From: Diphasiastrum complanatum
Lineage: Eukaryota > Streptophyta > Lycopodiopsida > Lycopodiales > Lycopodiaceae
NCBI GenBank assembly: GCA_029204225.1
Contig: CM055108.1
Coordinates: 19,346,279-19,410,278 of the forward strand
Reading direction: 5' to 3'
Length of the DNA: 64,000 bases
In this document: one piece after another, positions 45,985 through 57,839 of the stretch
How the letters are laid out: every line of letters starts with the position of its first letter
How positions within the stretch are numbered: the stretch's first letter is position 1
Notes under the pieces: generated by a model
What the model was told of the DNA's origin: nothing
What the model saw: only the letters and a program-made list of their open reading frames with translations
Databases searched by the model: none
Position numbers and translations under genes: made by a program

Positions 45985-46540
45985 CTTTCGCAAAAGTCAA
46001 CGTACCTCGAAAACCCTGAGACACGAAGCGAAGCGAACCTCGAAGGTCGAATGATTCGCGAAAGTCAAACATGCCTCCAGGACTAGAAAGACACGAAATG
46101 ACACGAAACGAAAAGAAAAAAAAAGAAAATATTTCACGCTTTCAGCTGGCAGCTCAACGGGCATGGAGTCTTAAACTTCACACCCAACTAAAACGGTTAG
46201 CAATAACGGAGAGTAACTGATTAGTTGATTAGTGTTAACTAATCTTGTAATTCTCTGTTTAGCTATCTTGTAAACTCCACACAGTGGAGATATAAACTAT
46301 TTTTCTAAATCAAAAGAACATACAGAGAGTGTGAGTGCATAGAGCAGAAAAGAAAAAGAATAGAAACGAAACAGTTGTGCATGAAAGTCTGCCAACGAAC
46401 AGAACACATCAATAGAGCAGAGCGTCAGACCGCAACGAGCGAGACACTGACCATCTCACTCTAAAAATTAAACTGATAATATAGTTGCTCTATCTCGTGC
46501 ATCTCTTTGTCTTCCGTTGTCTTGATTGCTACAATGATAT
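45985..46540 (+). repeat. Copia LTR, plus orientation, inverted mate of 49077-49530
   Basis: About 45990-46410 matches the reverse complement of 49077-49470. Shared blocks include GTCAACGTACCTCGAAAACC, AGCTGGCAGCTCAACGG and CTCCACACAGTGGAGATATA. The 5' part carries repeated TTCGCGAAAGTCAA / CGAAGGTC motifs; the middle has a TATA box. The 3' end is uncertain: sequence past 46410 differs from the minus-strand copy. Confidence 0.75.
46291..46296 (+). promoter_or_regulatory. TATA box of the copia LTR
   Basis: TATAAA in the context GGAGATATAAACTA, downstream of the short-motif array and conserved in the inverted copy (49173-49178). This is the normal U3/R layout of an LTR promoter. The position is clear; activity is unknown. 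Confidence 0.55.
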
Positions 46541-46624
46541 ATGTTCTATGATTGGTAGTCGCATGTCTAGGATCTTGTACGCTTCCGCATAAGAAAATTC
46601 AAAAGAAAAAAAAACGTTTGCGAT

Positions 46625-49034
46625 ACGAAACAAATCCAAGGTCTTGTAACGGCCAACGGTGCCATCTGATTTCATTTTCTTCTTGTACACCCACTTGCCG
46701 TCGACGATCTTTTTGTTTTCTAGCAGTGGCTATAGTGTCCATGCCTCGTTTTGCCTCATCGACTCGATCTCTTTTGACATTGTCTGCTTCTAGAATTCTC
46801 CCTTTGGACTCTAGACAGCTTCTTGATATGTTATTGGCTCTTCAGTGAAGCTGCAGTACTCAAATTGCGTGTCTTCGCTCCACTAAAGATTGTCAGCATA
46901 ATGGTCTGGAGGTCTTCTTTGTCTTGTTGACCTTCTAGGTTCGTTTTGTCGCTATTGAATGTTTCTTGTTTGTGGAGTTGATCTTCTGCTTCCTGCTGCT
47001 CTGAATTCTGTGGCTCAACATTCTAATTTGATGTCTATCCTCGATCTCTCTCTTGAATTGGTAGCAGTGTAAAGATCTCATGGCCTCTTTCATCTTTTAG
47101 TCCAGGGTGGACTCATCGAACTTCACATCTCTACTCAAAACAAGCCTTTTCGTGGTTGGGTTGTAGAGTCTGTACACTTGTGTTCCATTCGAGTACCCGA
47201 CCATGATCGTTTGCTTTGATTATCGTCGAGCTTACTTCTCTTTTCTTTTGGAATGTGCTTGTATGCTGCACATCCAAACACACGTACATATGATAGATCA
47301 AGATTTCTACATGTCCACATCTCGTATGGTGTCTTATTTTCCAGCGCTGTCATTGTTGATCTGTTCTGCAGGTGTACTGCTGCAGCTATTGCCTCAACCT
47401 AGAATTGACTTGGCAATTGAGCTTGTGCCATCATGCATTTGGCTCCTTTGACAAGCATCATGTTTCTTCTTTCTACGACACCATTATATTTGGTGTGTAC
47501 GCAGGAGTGAACTGATGCTCGATCCCTTGTTCTTGGCAAAATTTTGAAAATTCTTTGCTCTTGTACTCACCTCCATTGTCAAATCTGGTGATCTGAATCT
47601 TCTTTGATGTGTGTCGCTCTGCGAATGCCACGAATTTCTTGAAGGAATCAAACACTTCAAATTTCTACTTTAGATAGTAGATCGTAGTCTTCCGACTGTA
47701 ATCATCTATGAATGTCAGGAAATACCTCCATCTTGAGAGCGAATCCATTTTCATCGGTCCATAGACATCTGAGTGGACGAGCTCAAGAACTCCTTTGGCT
47801 CTTCTTCCCTCATGTGTGAATGGATTCCGATGTTGTTTTCCTTTTTGACAGGCTTCGTAGAACTCAGTATCGGGTCTTGATATCTTTAGACTTGTGACTA
47901 TGTCTTTCTTACACGTCATATAGGCTCCTCATGTTTAGATGATACATTCTCCTGTGCCAGAGCTGATCTTCATTTTTTGATGCATTTAATATGCTATCAG
48001 AGTTCCTAATTACCTTGGCTTGGTAGAGGTTTCCTTCTCTACATCCAACTGTCAACAATTTGTTTGTAGTTTTCTCGATTATGCGGCATGTATTGCCATC
48101 GAACAAAACTCGAATTCTAAGATTTTCCATCTTGGAGATTGATAGTAGATCTTTTCTCAGTGAAGGCACGTAGAGTGCTCCTGGCAGTTCTTCTTGACCT
48201 GACAGTGTTCGTAGCTGTAGGGTCTGCTCCCATCACCTAGAATCATTGCTCTATTATTTTTGAGTTCTCTGAAGTCGATCAAGATTTTCTTGTTGCAGGT
48301 GATGTTTGACGTTGCTCCTGAATCAACGACTACATCATTGTAGTCTTGTTTAGTGTAGCCCGTTGAAGCTTCATCAAGTATTGTGAAGGCTTCATCACCT
48401 CTATCTGCATCTTTGGATGACTCTACAACATTTGCTTTCTCTGCCTTGTTTTTTCTTTTTGGCATGAATCTACACTCATATGCAGAGTCCTCTTCTTCTT
48501 GCAGTGCATGCAAAGTATTGCTGGATTGAACCAGCATTTGTTGGTTGTATGGCCTGGTTTGTGACAATGATCACAGGAAGAAGATTGTTGATTTAAGGAC
48601 TCTGTCTTGTCAAATCTAGGTCTGTTCTTGTTTTTCTTCCTTCCTTTCATGAAGAGGGCCTTCTCTTGATCACTGCTTCCTTCTTCTTCGTCCCTCATCA
48701 GTCTCTCATCAGCAACAAGACTGATTGCTTTGTCGCATGTCATATCTGGTAGACTTAGTATGAGCATTCTCAATGGCTGATAGGACATAGGTAGAGACTT
48801 CATGAATTACATCAGCTATTATGGTGCTGGGACTTGGTGCTCTTGTCCTGATGCAACAAGTTGAGCAAAGATCGTTTTGATCTTCTCAACGTGTTGGTCT
48901 AACTGGTTGCCATTCCATCGTATGGATTGTAGTTGATTATGAAGATGCATCACTGAAGCTGCAGTCCTCACTTCATACTTCTGTTTTAATCTTTCCCATG
49001 CTGCATGGCTGCTTTTGCAATCTTCAATCTGCAT
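46625..49034 (-). pseudogene. Copia gag, protease, integrase and start of RT
   Basis: Gag lies at 48819-49034 (HAAWERLKQKYEVRTAASVM) and 48423-48803. Zinc knuckles follow (CDHCHKPGHTTNKC, then a second that has lost its spacing). The protease site VVVDSGATSNITCNKKILID is intact. Integrase pieces include LWHRRMYHLNMRSLYDV, SDVYGPMKMDSLSRWRYFLT and ITRFDNGGEYKSKEFSKFCQ, with the core Asp kept. RT begins near 46760 and is lost near 46630, shortly after a VYKKKMKSDGTVGRYK-like block. Several stops and frameshifts are present. It lies between two inverted LTR copies. Confidence 0.9.
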
Positions 49035-49076
49035 GAGTAGATCTTCGTTAATGGACGAAACGATGTTCTACTAGTT

Positions 49077-49530
49077 GGCAGCCTTTCATGCACAGCTATT
49101 TCGTTTCTATTCTTTTTCTTTTCTGCTCTACTCACGCACATTCTCTGTATATATTTTGATCCAAAAAAATAGTTTATATCTCCACTGTGTGGAGTTTACA
49201 AGATAGCTAAACAGAAAATTACAAGTGTAGTTAACGCTAATCTACTAATCAGTTACTCTCCATTATTGCTAGTAGTTTCAGCTGGGTGTGAAGTTTAAGA
49301 CTTCACCCCCGTTGAGCTGCCAGCTGACAACGCGAAAGATTTTCTTTCATTTCTTTTTGTTTCGTGTCTTTTTGGTCCTGGAGGCATGTTTGACTTTCGC
49401 GAATCATTCGACCTTCAAGTTTTGCTTCGCCTTGTGTCTTAGGGTTTTCGAGGTACGTTGACTTTCGTGAATTGTTCGCCATTTGACCTTCGCTTCGTGT
49501 CACTTCGTTTCGCGTCACGGCAAAGTTGTG
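49077..49530 (-). repeat. 5' LTR of the minus-strand copia block
   Basis: This is the inverted counterpart of 45985-46410. It lies directly upstream (minus strand) of gag, where a 5' LTR belongs, but no PBS is visible between them. The leader therefore seems deleted. It carries the same TATA box and a short-motif array (TTCGCGAA, CGAAG, GTGTC) at 49340-49520. Confidence 0.75.
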
Positions 49531-49539
49531 GGAGTTCAC

Positions 49540-50300
49540 CATTTCTGACACTTGTTGAGTATCTTGCTTCTGATGTAGTGCTACTTAATCTCGATGTGCT
49601 TGCTCCTAGAGTGAAATCTAGGATTGATCGACAATGCAATAGCACTCTGATTGTCGCATTGTATCTTGCTCCTAATGTAGTGGTACTTATTCTCGAAGTG
49701 CTTGCTCCTTACTGCTCATTACATCTCTATCTTTTTCTTCTCACGATGATCCAATACATATATCATGTCAGGTAAGAATACAAGATTAATCGACTGATTG
49801 CTACAAGGGAGGCTTAAGCTAAACATCGGTTAACCATGTCTCTCTCCTGTACATCGCTTTACGACTGAGCATGAAGATTTAAATGTTCACGCTTGTTGAG
49901 CTGAGAACCCGATAGTTCATCATCGGCCTTGCCCAATAATGTGTGTGCTGCTCCTCACTTCTTGTTCAAGTTTTGGTTATTGCTCGATGTGTCGGCATGT
50001 TCCGATATGTCGATTACTTCGAGGACTTTCGATATGTCGATCACTTCGGAGCCGTGGTGCCTTGGATTTGTTAATGATTTTGGTTGAGTCGATGACTTCA
50101 TCTGAGTCACAAAAAATGAGAAGAATGTGAAGGTCTTCACAACACTGAGACTAGGATGAGAGTAAGCTAAGTGTCGGCCTTTTTGGGATTATGTGAACTG
50201 TGTGACAAATAGTTCAAATATGCAGACTGTGCAAAGTCTAGTTCAAAATATGCCATGGTCTAAAATGCAAGGAAAAATACTTAAGCTTTAAAATAGAAAC
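49540..50300. other. Spacer, probably degraded LTR
   Basis: No coding region is supported. It contains a short repeat of CGATATGTCGAT-CACTTCG (about 50010-50055) and of a CTTGCTCCTA-TGTAGTG unit (about 49567-49710). By position, the 3' LTR of the minus-strand element ending at 50301 should be here, but I cannot mark it. Confidence 0.3.
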
Positions 50301-50979
50301 TTAAGGTTTCTTCAACTCCCTCTTAAAGCAGGTATTTTTTGGATTCCCAAGCTCGATCCTTTGCCTTTCAAACATAGTCTTGTCCAAGGGCTTTGTGAAT
50401 ATGTCAGTCACCATCTCCTTGGTTGGAATGAAAACGATCTTCAGCTCATTTCTCTCAATTAGATCTGTGATCAAATGATACCATGGCTCGTTGGTGTTTT
50501 CTCCCAGTACATCTAGGAACTGACTGACCCATGTTAGCTCATTAGCCATTTTGGCCACAGCTATATATTCTACCTCACATGATAATTGGGCAGTTGTGGT
50601 CTAATTTCTGCTCATCCAAATAACAGCTGCATTTGCTGCTATGGTGCATCCTTCTGAGATGCTTTTATTATCATCCTTCAAGGGCGCCCAGCTTGCATCA
50701 TTGTAGGATTCAACTTTGAATCCTACATTTTAACAATAGCGTAGCCCATAGTCCTTTATATTATGCAGGTATTTCATAATCCTCTTGGCTATTTTCCAGT
50801 GCGTCAGATTTGGACTGATGCTAAATTGGCTTAATCGGAACACTACGTAGGCATTGTCTGGCCTTCTGTAAGGCTTGTGCTGCATTGCTTGTCAGTCTGC
50901 ATTGTCTCTGGGATAGTTGTCATTTGTCAGCACTATGCGAGGAAGCATTGGAGTATTCACTCCCTTGCAATCTGTCATG
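50301..50979 (-). pseudogene. Copia RT tail and RNase H, 3' part of a split element
   Basis: The minus-strand translation starts at DCKGVNTPMLP, runs through a YL-NIKDYGL block and the region before VEYIAVAKMANELTWVSQFL, and ends in VFIPTKEMVTDIFTKPLDKT. Stops occur in between. At 50979 it meets the LTR of another copia element. It fits as the 3' half of the element whose 5' half lies at 54050-56880, although the central RT is missing. Confidence 0.85.
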
Positions 50980-51626
50980 TGTCAAATTTTAGAGTTTAAG
51001 GACTAAAATTGATCTACAAATGATCACAAAGAGTGATTGGTAGCTTGGGATCTTGATCTATATCAAGACTAGCTTCCAAATCTAGCTTCTACTTGACAAT
51101 CTTTGTGATTCCAAGCAAGAACAATAAAAAATGATGATCCATGGCTTCACACGTGTGAAGTACAGCTACTGTACGGCCTAATAATAGAGAAATAGTTTAC
51201 TTATCATTTACTAAGCATTCATCCACAAAGAAAGTGCTTAAGAGAGTCAAAACGCAAAGATTGCTTCACAAACCAAGATTTCTCATCATTAGCTCAATAA
51301 TGGATCCATCATGGATCAAGTACAAAATCACAATACTCTCTCTCTAAGATGCATCCAACACATGTGGGACAGCTCATTGTACTCATCCATATCCACTTTG
51401 GATAAGATCTATCAAGTTTGCCACATCATCCATTGGTGGTTTGTGTTGACCTTCTAGATTCCTACAATCTAGGACCTAACTCCTATAATTTAGGAGATGT
51501 CATATTAGACTCAAATGAAAGCTAATCAAAATGGATCTGAATATTAAAAGTGTCATTTCACACGTGTGGATCCACATAGATGTCAAAATACATCAAAAAC
51601 CATGTGAAAATTGCTTAATTCTAACA
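50980..51626 (-). repeat. 3' LTR of the inner minus-strand copia element
   Basis: About 647 bp. On the minus strand it begins TGTTAGAATTAAGC at 51626, right after a purine-rich AAATTGAGGAG tract, and ends TTTGACA at 50980. This gives the TG...CA ends expected of an LTR. It sits inside the RT of the outer element. Confidence 0.75.
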
Positions 51627-51639
51627 CTCCTCAATTTTT

Positions 51640-53563
51640 ACATGATACAACTATAGTACATCTATCTACAACTCCTAAGGCTGATCTTAACTTGATAAAT
51701 GAAGCCTTTGGCATGGCTTTAGTGAGTAGATCAGCAAGGCAATCTGAAGAAGACACATGATGTAGCTTGATCTCCTTTGCTTGAACCTTTTCCCTCACAA
51801 AATGGTGAGCAATCTCTTGCTCCTTGCATGGAATGTGGGATTGGTTGCTAATGCTTGGCTTGATTGGTTGTCACAAAATATTATTGGCTACTCCTCGGCC
51901 TCCATGACTTGCAACTCCACCAAAAGCCTCTTCAACCATAGGATCTCCTTTGTTGTGGATGTTAGTGCCTTGTATTCCGATTTGGTTGAAGATAGAGAAA
52001 TAGTATCTCGCTTTTTGGAAAGCCAAGACACTATGCCATTGCAAAGGAAGTAACAAAAGCACTTGTGGACGTCCTATCCACCTTATCACCTTCTTGATGT
52101 CCTCAAAGGATGCTTCATCATCACTATTGGAAACTTATACATTTTGCTCCATAGGAGTTTCTACTCCTTTACAATCTTTCATTTCAAACTTTTCTAAGAT
52201 AGAAGAAGCATATTTGGATTGACAAATAAAACTCAAATCCTTGCCTCTTGAAACTTCTATTCCTAATATGAAATGAAGAATACCAAGATCCAACGTCTTA
52301 AACTCCTTAAACAATGCTACTTTCACTTCTTGTATACCATCAAGATCATTTTCACTAAGGATAATGTCATCAACATACAAAATGAGAATGATGATTTTAC
52401 CATCATTAAATCTTAAGTACAAAGAAGGATCATAAGCACCTACAACAAACTGAATAGAGTTCAAGAAAGTATTCAACCTAGAGTACCAAGCTCTAGGTGC
52501 TTGCTTAAGCCCATAAAGGCTTCTTAGCAACAAACACACTTTTTCCTCTTGATCTTCTCTGATGAAGCCCTCAGGTTGCCTCATGAAAATCTCCTCTTCC
52601 AAATATCCATTGAGAAAAGCATTAGTCACATCAAGTTGAAATAGAGACCAATTGAAAGTAGTTGCAAGAGAAATAATCAACCTTATGGAAACTAGCTTAG
52701 CAACAGGAGCAAAAGTTTCATCAAAATCTAATCCCTTGGTTTGCAAGAATCCCTTTGCCACTAGCCTTGCCTTGTGTTTGTTGATGCTCCCATCTTGATT
52801 GTACTTCAATATCTAGATCCATTTGCACTCAAGTGGCTTTCTTCCTTGAGGAAGATCCACAAGCTTCCATGTATGATTCTCCATAAGAGCATCATACTCC
52901 TTTTGCATGGCATCCCTCCATTCTTGTGACTCCATAGCTTCTTCAAAGCAACTTGGCTCATCAAACATATAAGTTAGAAAAGTGTAAGAGGTAAGTGAAT
53001 GTAGATCCTCCCTTTATTCACCTTTGTCAATATAGGTGATCCTTGCGGGCTCGGCCTTCCTTCTTGTAGATATCCTTGGAGTCCTCGGATCTTGAGATGG
53101 ATCTTCAAGATCTTGATCACATGTAGGCTCCTCCTCAAACCTTACAATATCCTTGACATAAGATGGATTAGAAGCTTTCTCATTCAACTTGTAGTAGTTA
53201 CCTTCATCAAAAGTAACATCTCTACTCACTAAAATCTTCTTAGTGATTGGATTATAGACACTATATCCTTTGCTATTTTCAGCATAACCAACAAAGATCC
53301 CTTTAATAGAAGTAGGATCATCTTTTTTCTTGTATCTAATGCTTGAAAAACATAGCAAGTAGATCCAAAAATTCTTAGATCTTCAAGATTCGGCTTCTTA
53401 CAAAATAGAGCCTCATAAGATGTTATGCCTCCAATGGGCTTACATGGCAATCTATTACACAAATAAGTTGCACAAATAATAGCCTCTCCCCAAAAGGACT
53501 TAGGTAGAGATGCATCTAATCTCAAAGCCTTAGCACACTCACAAAGTGTTCTATTCTTCTTGG
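51640..53563 (-). pseudogene. Inner copia element: integrase end, RT and RNase H
   Basis: The best-preserved part is RT at 52135-52809: KARLVAKGFLQTKGLDFDET, QLDVTNAFLNGYLEEEIFMR, LYGLKQAPRAWYSRL and the catalytic YVDDIILSE are intact. The integrase C-terminus lies at 53229-53525 (LPKSFWGEAIICATYLCNRL). RNase H (51640-52130) is truncated and shifted, with PKSEILFL and a C-terminal remnant. Gag, protease and most of integrase are missing beyond 53563, where an unrelated gag fragment begins. No 5' LTR was found. Confidence 0.9.
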
Positions 53564-53569
53564 TCTAGT

Positions 53570-54040
53570 TAGGGCAATCTTTATAACAATGCCTTCTAAT
53601 ACAATCAGCACACTCAACTACAAAGTCATAACGAAGTCTACATTCACTTTGAAAGTGAGTGATTTCTCTACATACAAAACATCGCTTCTGAAGTGCTGAA
53701 GGAAAAATGGCATAACCATTTCGGTCCAGTTGAATATGTGTTCCTCAGAATAATATTGCTCATTGGAATAGGAGGCAGAGGCCTCATCTACATATAAGTT
53801 AGGATTGCCATCATCATAAGTAGACTCATAGGGTGGGGTGTCATAGGAGGGGTTTTGCACTACATTGGCTTGTACGTGGGGTCGGTTTTGTTGGTTTGGC
53901 CTATTGGGTGGAGCAGATCCTCTTGGTCCTAGAAGTGCCAAGCATTGTTGCTGTGTAGGTGGTTGTTGTTTAGGCAATTCTTGGACTTGGACTGGACTCA
54001 TATAAGAATAAGACTCACAAATATACATTGCAGTCTAGCA
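53570..54040 (-). pseudogene. Gag-like fragment with two zinc knuckles, different family
   Basis: The frame 53618-54028 is Pro/Gln/Asn-rich, followed by a Tyr/Glu-rich stretch. A shift into another frame gives CFVCREITHFQSEC and CADCIRRHCYKDC, two CCHC knuckles (CX2CX4HX4C and CX2CX3HX4C). This pair differs from the knuckles of the flanking copia elements. It may be gypsy gag. It lies exactly between the inner and outer copia blocks. Confidence 0.6.
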
Positions 54041-54049
54041 CTAACAATT

Positions 54050-56880
54050 CTCGTGCTCTCAGACTCGGCTCTCAACTTCATCTCTACTATCTTTGACAAC
54101 TGGAATGAAGGTCTCAAAATAATCCAGATCTGGAATCTAGAAAAAGCCTTTGGCGACTAGCCTGGCCTTGTCAAGATTTAGCCTCCCTTTAGCATCGTAC
54201 TTTGCCTTGAATATCCATTTGCATGGAATTGGGTTTCGGTCCTTTGGCAGCTAAGTGACTATCCATGTTTGATTCTCTATCAGAGAATCGAATTTAATGT
54301 CCATCGCTGCTTTCCACTGGTCAACATCAGGAGTAGACATTGCCTCAGAAACGGTGGTTGGTTCCTGCACAAAGTAGCAGGCTGGATCATCCATAAATCT
54401 GGATGGAGGCCATCTGGACTTGTTTGACCTTATGGTTTGAACTTCGGTCGTCTGATGTGTGTTGACTCATTGAGATTCTGACTCATTTTTTGAGTCAGTT
54501 TTTCTTTTCTACAGTTGAATCCTTGGATCAGAATTTGGGTGTTCGATCCCTGGGTCAGATTTGTCAGTAGCTTTTCCCTTGTGGTTGATGAACTGGTCTT
54601 CCACAAAAATGACATCTCTACTGGTGAATGCCTTCTCATTATCCAAATTATAGAGCTTGTATGCCTTGTGATATGGGGAATAGCTGATGAAAATTGTTTT
54701 CCTGCTTTTGTCATCTAGCTTTCTTCTTAGATCTTCAGGGATCTGAGTGAAAGCAATGTATCCAAATACTCTAATATATTTGAGTGATGGTTTCGATCCT
54801 GTCCACACCTCATAAGGTGTGTTGCTTGGATCGATCTGTAAGTAGACAGCTATAGTAACAGCTTCTGCTTAGAATTTCTTTGGAAGAGAGACATGGGCCA
54901 TCATGCTCTTGGCACTTTCGATGAGCGTGCGATTCTTTCGTTCAGTTACACCATTGGACTGAGGTGAGTAGCTAGTTGTAAATTGTTGATGTATCCCATT
55001 GGCCTTGCAGAACTCCTTGAATTCTGTGGAGATATACTCTCCCCCTCCACCTGTGCATAGAGCTTTGATCTTCATGTGGGTCTAGTTTTATGTAGATGCT
55101 TTGTACTACTTGAAGAATTTGAATGCTTCAGATTTCTTCTTCATAAAGTAAGTAGCAGTCCTTCGAGAGAAGTCGTAGATGAAGGTTAGAAGATAGAGAG
55201 CTTCTCCTGTAGAAGCAGTTTGCATCGGGCCACAAATGTCGATGTGTACAAGGTCAAGCAAGCCTTTGGAAGTATGAACCAAGTTCAAAATTAAAGGGCT
55301 TCTTGCATGCTTGCTGAGAATACAGCTTTGGCATGAGAAGTTGGCTTGTTGACAGAAGGCAGATCTTGTACTAGACTCTGAGAAGACATCTGCTAGATAC
55401 TAATGAAATTGAGGTGTCTGAAATGCCATAACATATCATTTGATTCAGAAGTGGCTATGTGAAGAGCTTGACTGTTAGAAGAGTAGCAGTGGCTAAGTTT
55501 GTAAAGATAGTCGCTTCTTCTTCCGAAGGCTAGTACCTTCCCAGATTTGTCAAGAATTGTGCAGACCTTTGTATCAAATTCGACCCTCCAACCTGAATCT
55601 GTGATTCTGCTAACTGAGACAGATTCTTGGTCAGATTTGGAATGTGGAGAACGTTGGACAACATCTTGACTTCACCTCTTTGGAATTTGACTCTGACTGT
55701 TCTTTCACCTTCAATTGAATGTGATGACTTGTCTCCAAGTTGCACAACTCGAGAGTGGGTGAATGACTGATAGTCTTTAACCAGTCACGATGGTGAGTCA
55801 TATGTTGAGTTGCTCCAGAATCTAGATACCAGGAATCAATATCATGATGTTCTCCAACTTTGGTCATGAGCGCTGCTTCATCTTCTTCTTATAGCTAGAT
55901 TGAGTGACTAGTTGTTACACTGTGTGCTTGTTGTTGAAACTGCTTCTTCTTTCCGTTGTTGTACTTCAAAGTTCGGCAGTCCTTGATTTCATGGCCAGTT
56001 CTCTTACAATATCTACAGAATAGTTTCTGCACTATTTGGAATGATGAAGATGTTGAATTCAATCTTGAACCAGATTTTAGTCCAGACTACATGTTGCTCT
56101 TCTTGTCAGTATAACCTGACTTTGTAGATCTCTTGGATGTAAACTTCTAATTTTTCGAATATAGAGCTTGAGGATCCGATCTTGAGCCTGAGGAGGATGC
56201 TGATCTTCTGATCTCCTTTGTAGAAGCAGCGATATTACTCTTGATGGTGTGAGGTGCTCTTGGGTAGAAATTGCCATTACCCAATTTTCGTAGGCTTCAA
56301 GTAGACTCGATAATAGAGTCATAAGTGCATCAGAATCTTCTATGACTGAGTCAGTTGCAGTCATCTACTCCATAAGATTTTTGAACGTGTTGAAATGACT
56401 CGAAACAATTTCTGCATCAGACATCCTCAAGATGAAGAATTTCTTCCTCAAGTGTAACTTAGAAGTAACATTTCTAATGTCATAGAGAGTTGCTAAGATG
56501 TCCCATGCATTCTTAGCAGTCTGAGCAGCACGTATGTGGCTGATATGAGTATCCTTGATGTTGAGGGTGATCATGGCAAATGCTTTGCCATCTCTCAGTC
56601 TCCAGTTGGTGATGCTGGCTGCATCACCTTCTGGTTTGAGCTATGTGCCATCAACGATGTCCCACAGTCTTTGGCTGGTAGTATAGTCTTCATCTTGAAT
56701 TTCCAGAGATGGTAGTAATTATCTCCATCGAGTTTGTCAATGAGAGATGAACTAGATAATGGATCCATTCTGGTTGAACGAGATCGTTGGTAGAAACAAC
56801 GATTGTCGAAATACTATTGGCTGCGCATTTGGTAGAAACAAGAATGATAATCCGCAGTAGAAATGCAGATTACTGAAATG
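54050..56880 (-). pseudogene. Outer copia element: gag, protease, integrase and start of RT
   Basis: Gag lies at about 56077-56760 (AKNAWDILATLYD, LKFF-like blocks). A single zinc knuckle, FCRYCKRTGHEIKDCRTL, lies near 56000. The protease reads DSWYLDSGATQHMTHHRDW (55631-55867) with the site intact. Integrase shows LLDLVHIDICGPMQTAST and TSYSPQSNGVTERKNRTLIE. In the second catalytic block LCTGGGGEYIS the Asp has become Gly. The C-terminal part VFGYIAFTQIPEDLRRKLDD is at 54509-54808. RT begins (KARLVAKGF) and ends at about 54060. Scattered stops mark it as dead. Its 3' half is at 50301-50979. Confidence 0.9.
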
Positions 56881-56883
56881 CTT

Positions 56884-56895
56884 GCTCTGATACCA
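56884..56895 (-). other. Retrotransposon primer-binding site, minus strand
   Basis: GCTCTGATACCA, the exact reverse complement of TGGTATCAGAGC. It fixes the orientation of the outer copia element and places its 5' LTR from about 56897 upward. Confidence 0.88.
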
Positions 56896-56896
56896 T

Positions 56897-57344
56897 GTCC
56901 ATGTCGTAAAACATAGGGATAACTGGCAGCGGAAGCTTGAGCGTAGGCATGTAGGAACAAAAACACAACAGCAGTAGAAATATTCAAGATGAATCATTCA
57001 TACAAAATTGTGCAAATGAACAATACAGTAGCGAGACAAAAATTGCACTCTGATTAATATCAACAGCGAGTACAATGGCTTGAAGTGATGACTTCAGCTT
57101 GCTGAGCGTGATAATGCTGGCTACATAAAACTCTCATTATAATGATAAAACAACACTTACACTGCTTGATTCAGCTAGTAGTATATATTTACAAGTGTCT
57201 TCAAAAATATCTTACAAGCATTGAATGTTGTTTACGCTAGTCTTTGTATATGTACAAAGTGGGTAACTGCCCTTGGGATATTTAGCGGTCCAGTTGTTTT
57301 TAGGGTTGATGATAAGTTGGCGACGTCGGTCTGCCACTGTTGGA
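56897..57344 (-). repeat. 5' LTR of the outer copia element (R-U5 side)
   Basis: Sequence next to the PBS; the LTR probably continues into the short-motif array at 57345-57740. The layout (AT-rich middle, then GACGTCG, then GAAGGTG-type repeats) parallels the LTR at 30482-31583. The outer end is not identified. Confidence 0.6.
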
Positions 57345-57740
57345 AAAACCCAAAATATACGAAGGTGCCTTTGAACAGAGAAAGCATGTAAATCACGAAG
57401 GTGCGAAAATCCCAAAGGTGCCTTTAAAGTGAAGGCAGAGAAATGGAAAAACCTGATAGTGCCTTAAAAATGAATAGTGTCGCTCTTTTTTTAAGGTGCA
57501 AAAAACTTGACAGTGTCACTTTTTCTTGAAGGTCGAAAAATTCGATAGTGTCGCTTTTTTGCGACAGTGTCGCCTTTTTCCTGAAGGTGGAAAAACCCGA
57601 CAGTGCCACTTTTTTCCAACAGTGTCGCCTTTTTCCTGAAGGTGAAAAAACCCAACAGTGTCTCTTTTTCCCGACAGTGCAAAATTGTGAAAAAGGCGAA
57701 GGTGCCTAAAAAATGATTAAGGCACATGGGAAAAAAGGCA
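57345..57740 (-). repeat. Short-motif array (GAAGGTG / CAGTGTCGC)
   Basis: About 10-15 interspersed copies of (G)AAGGTG, each followed by AAAAACC or CC, and of GACAGTGTCGCTTTTT or variants. The array is richest at 57510-57640. Units are 20-30 bp with alternating arms. It lies where the U3 region of the outer copia LTR should be. Confidence 0.85.
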
Positions 57741-57839
57741 AAAAGGCGACAGTGCCTTTAAAACGAAAATGTTTTAAGGGAAAAATGAAGTTTTTGGAAA
57801 AAAGTGTGAAGGTTCGAAATATGTTGTCGACCTTCAGTT

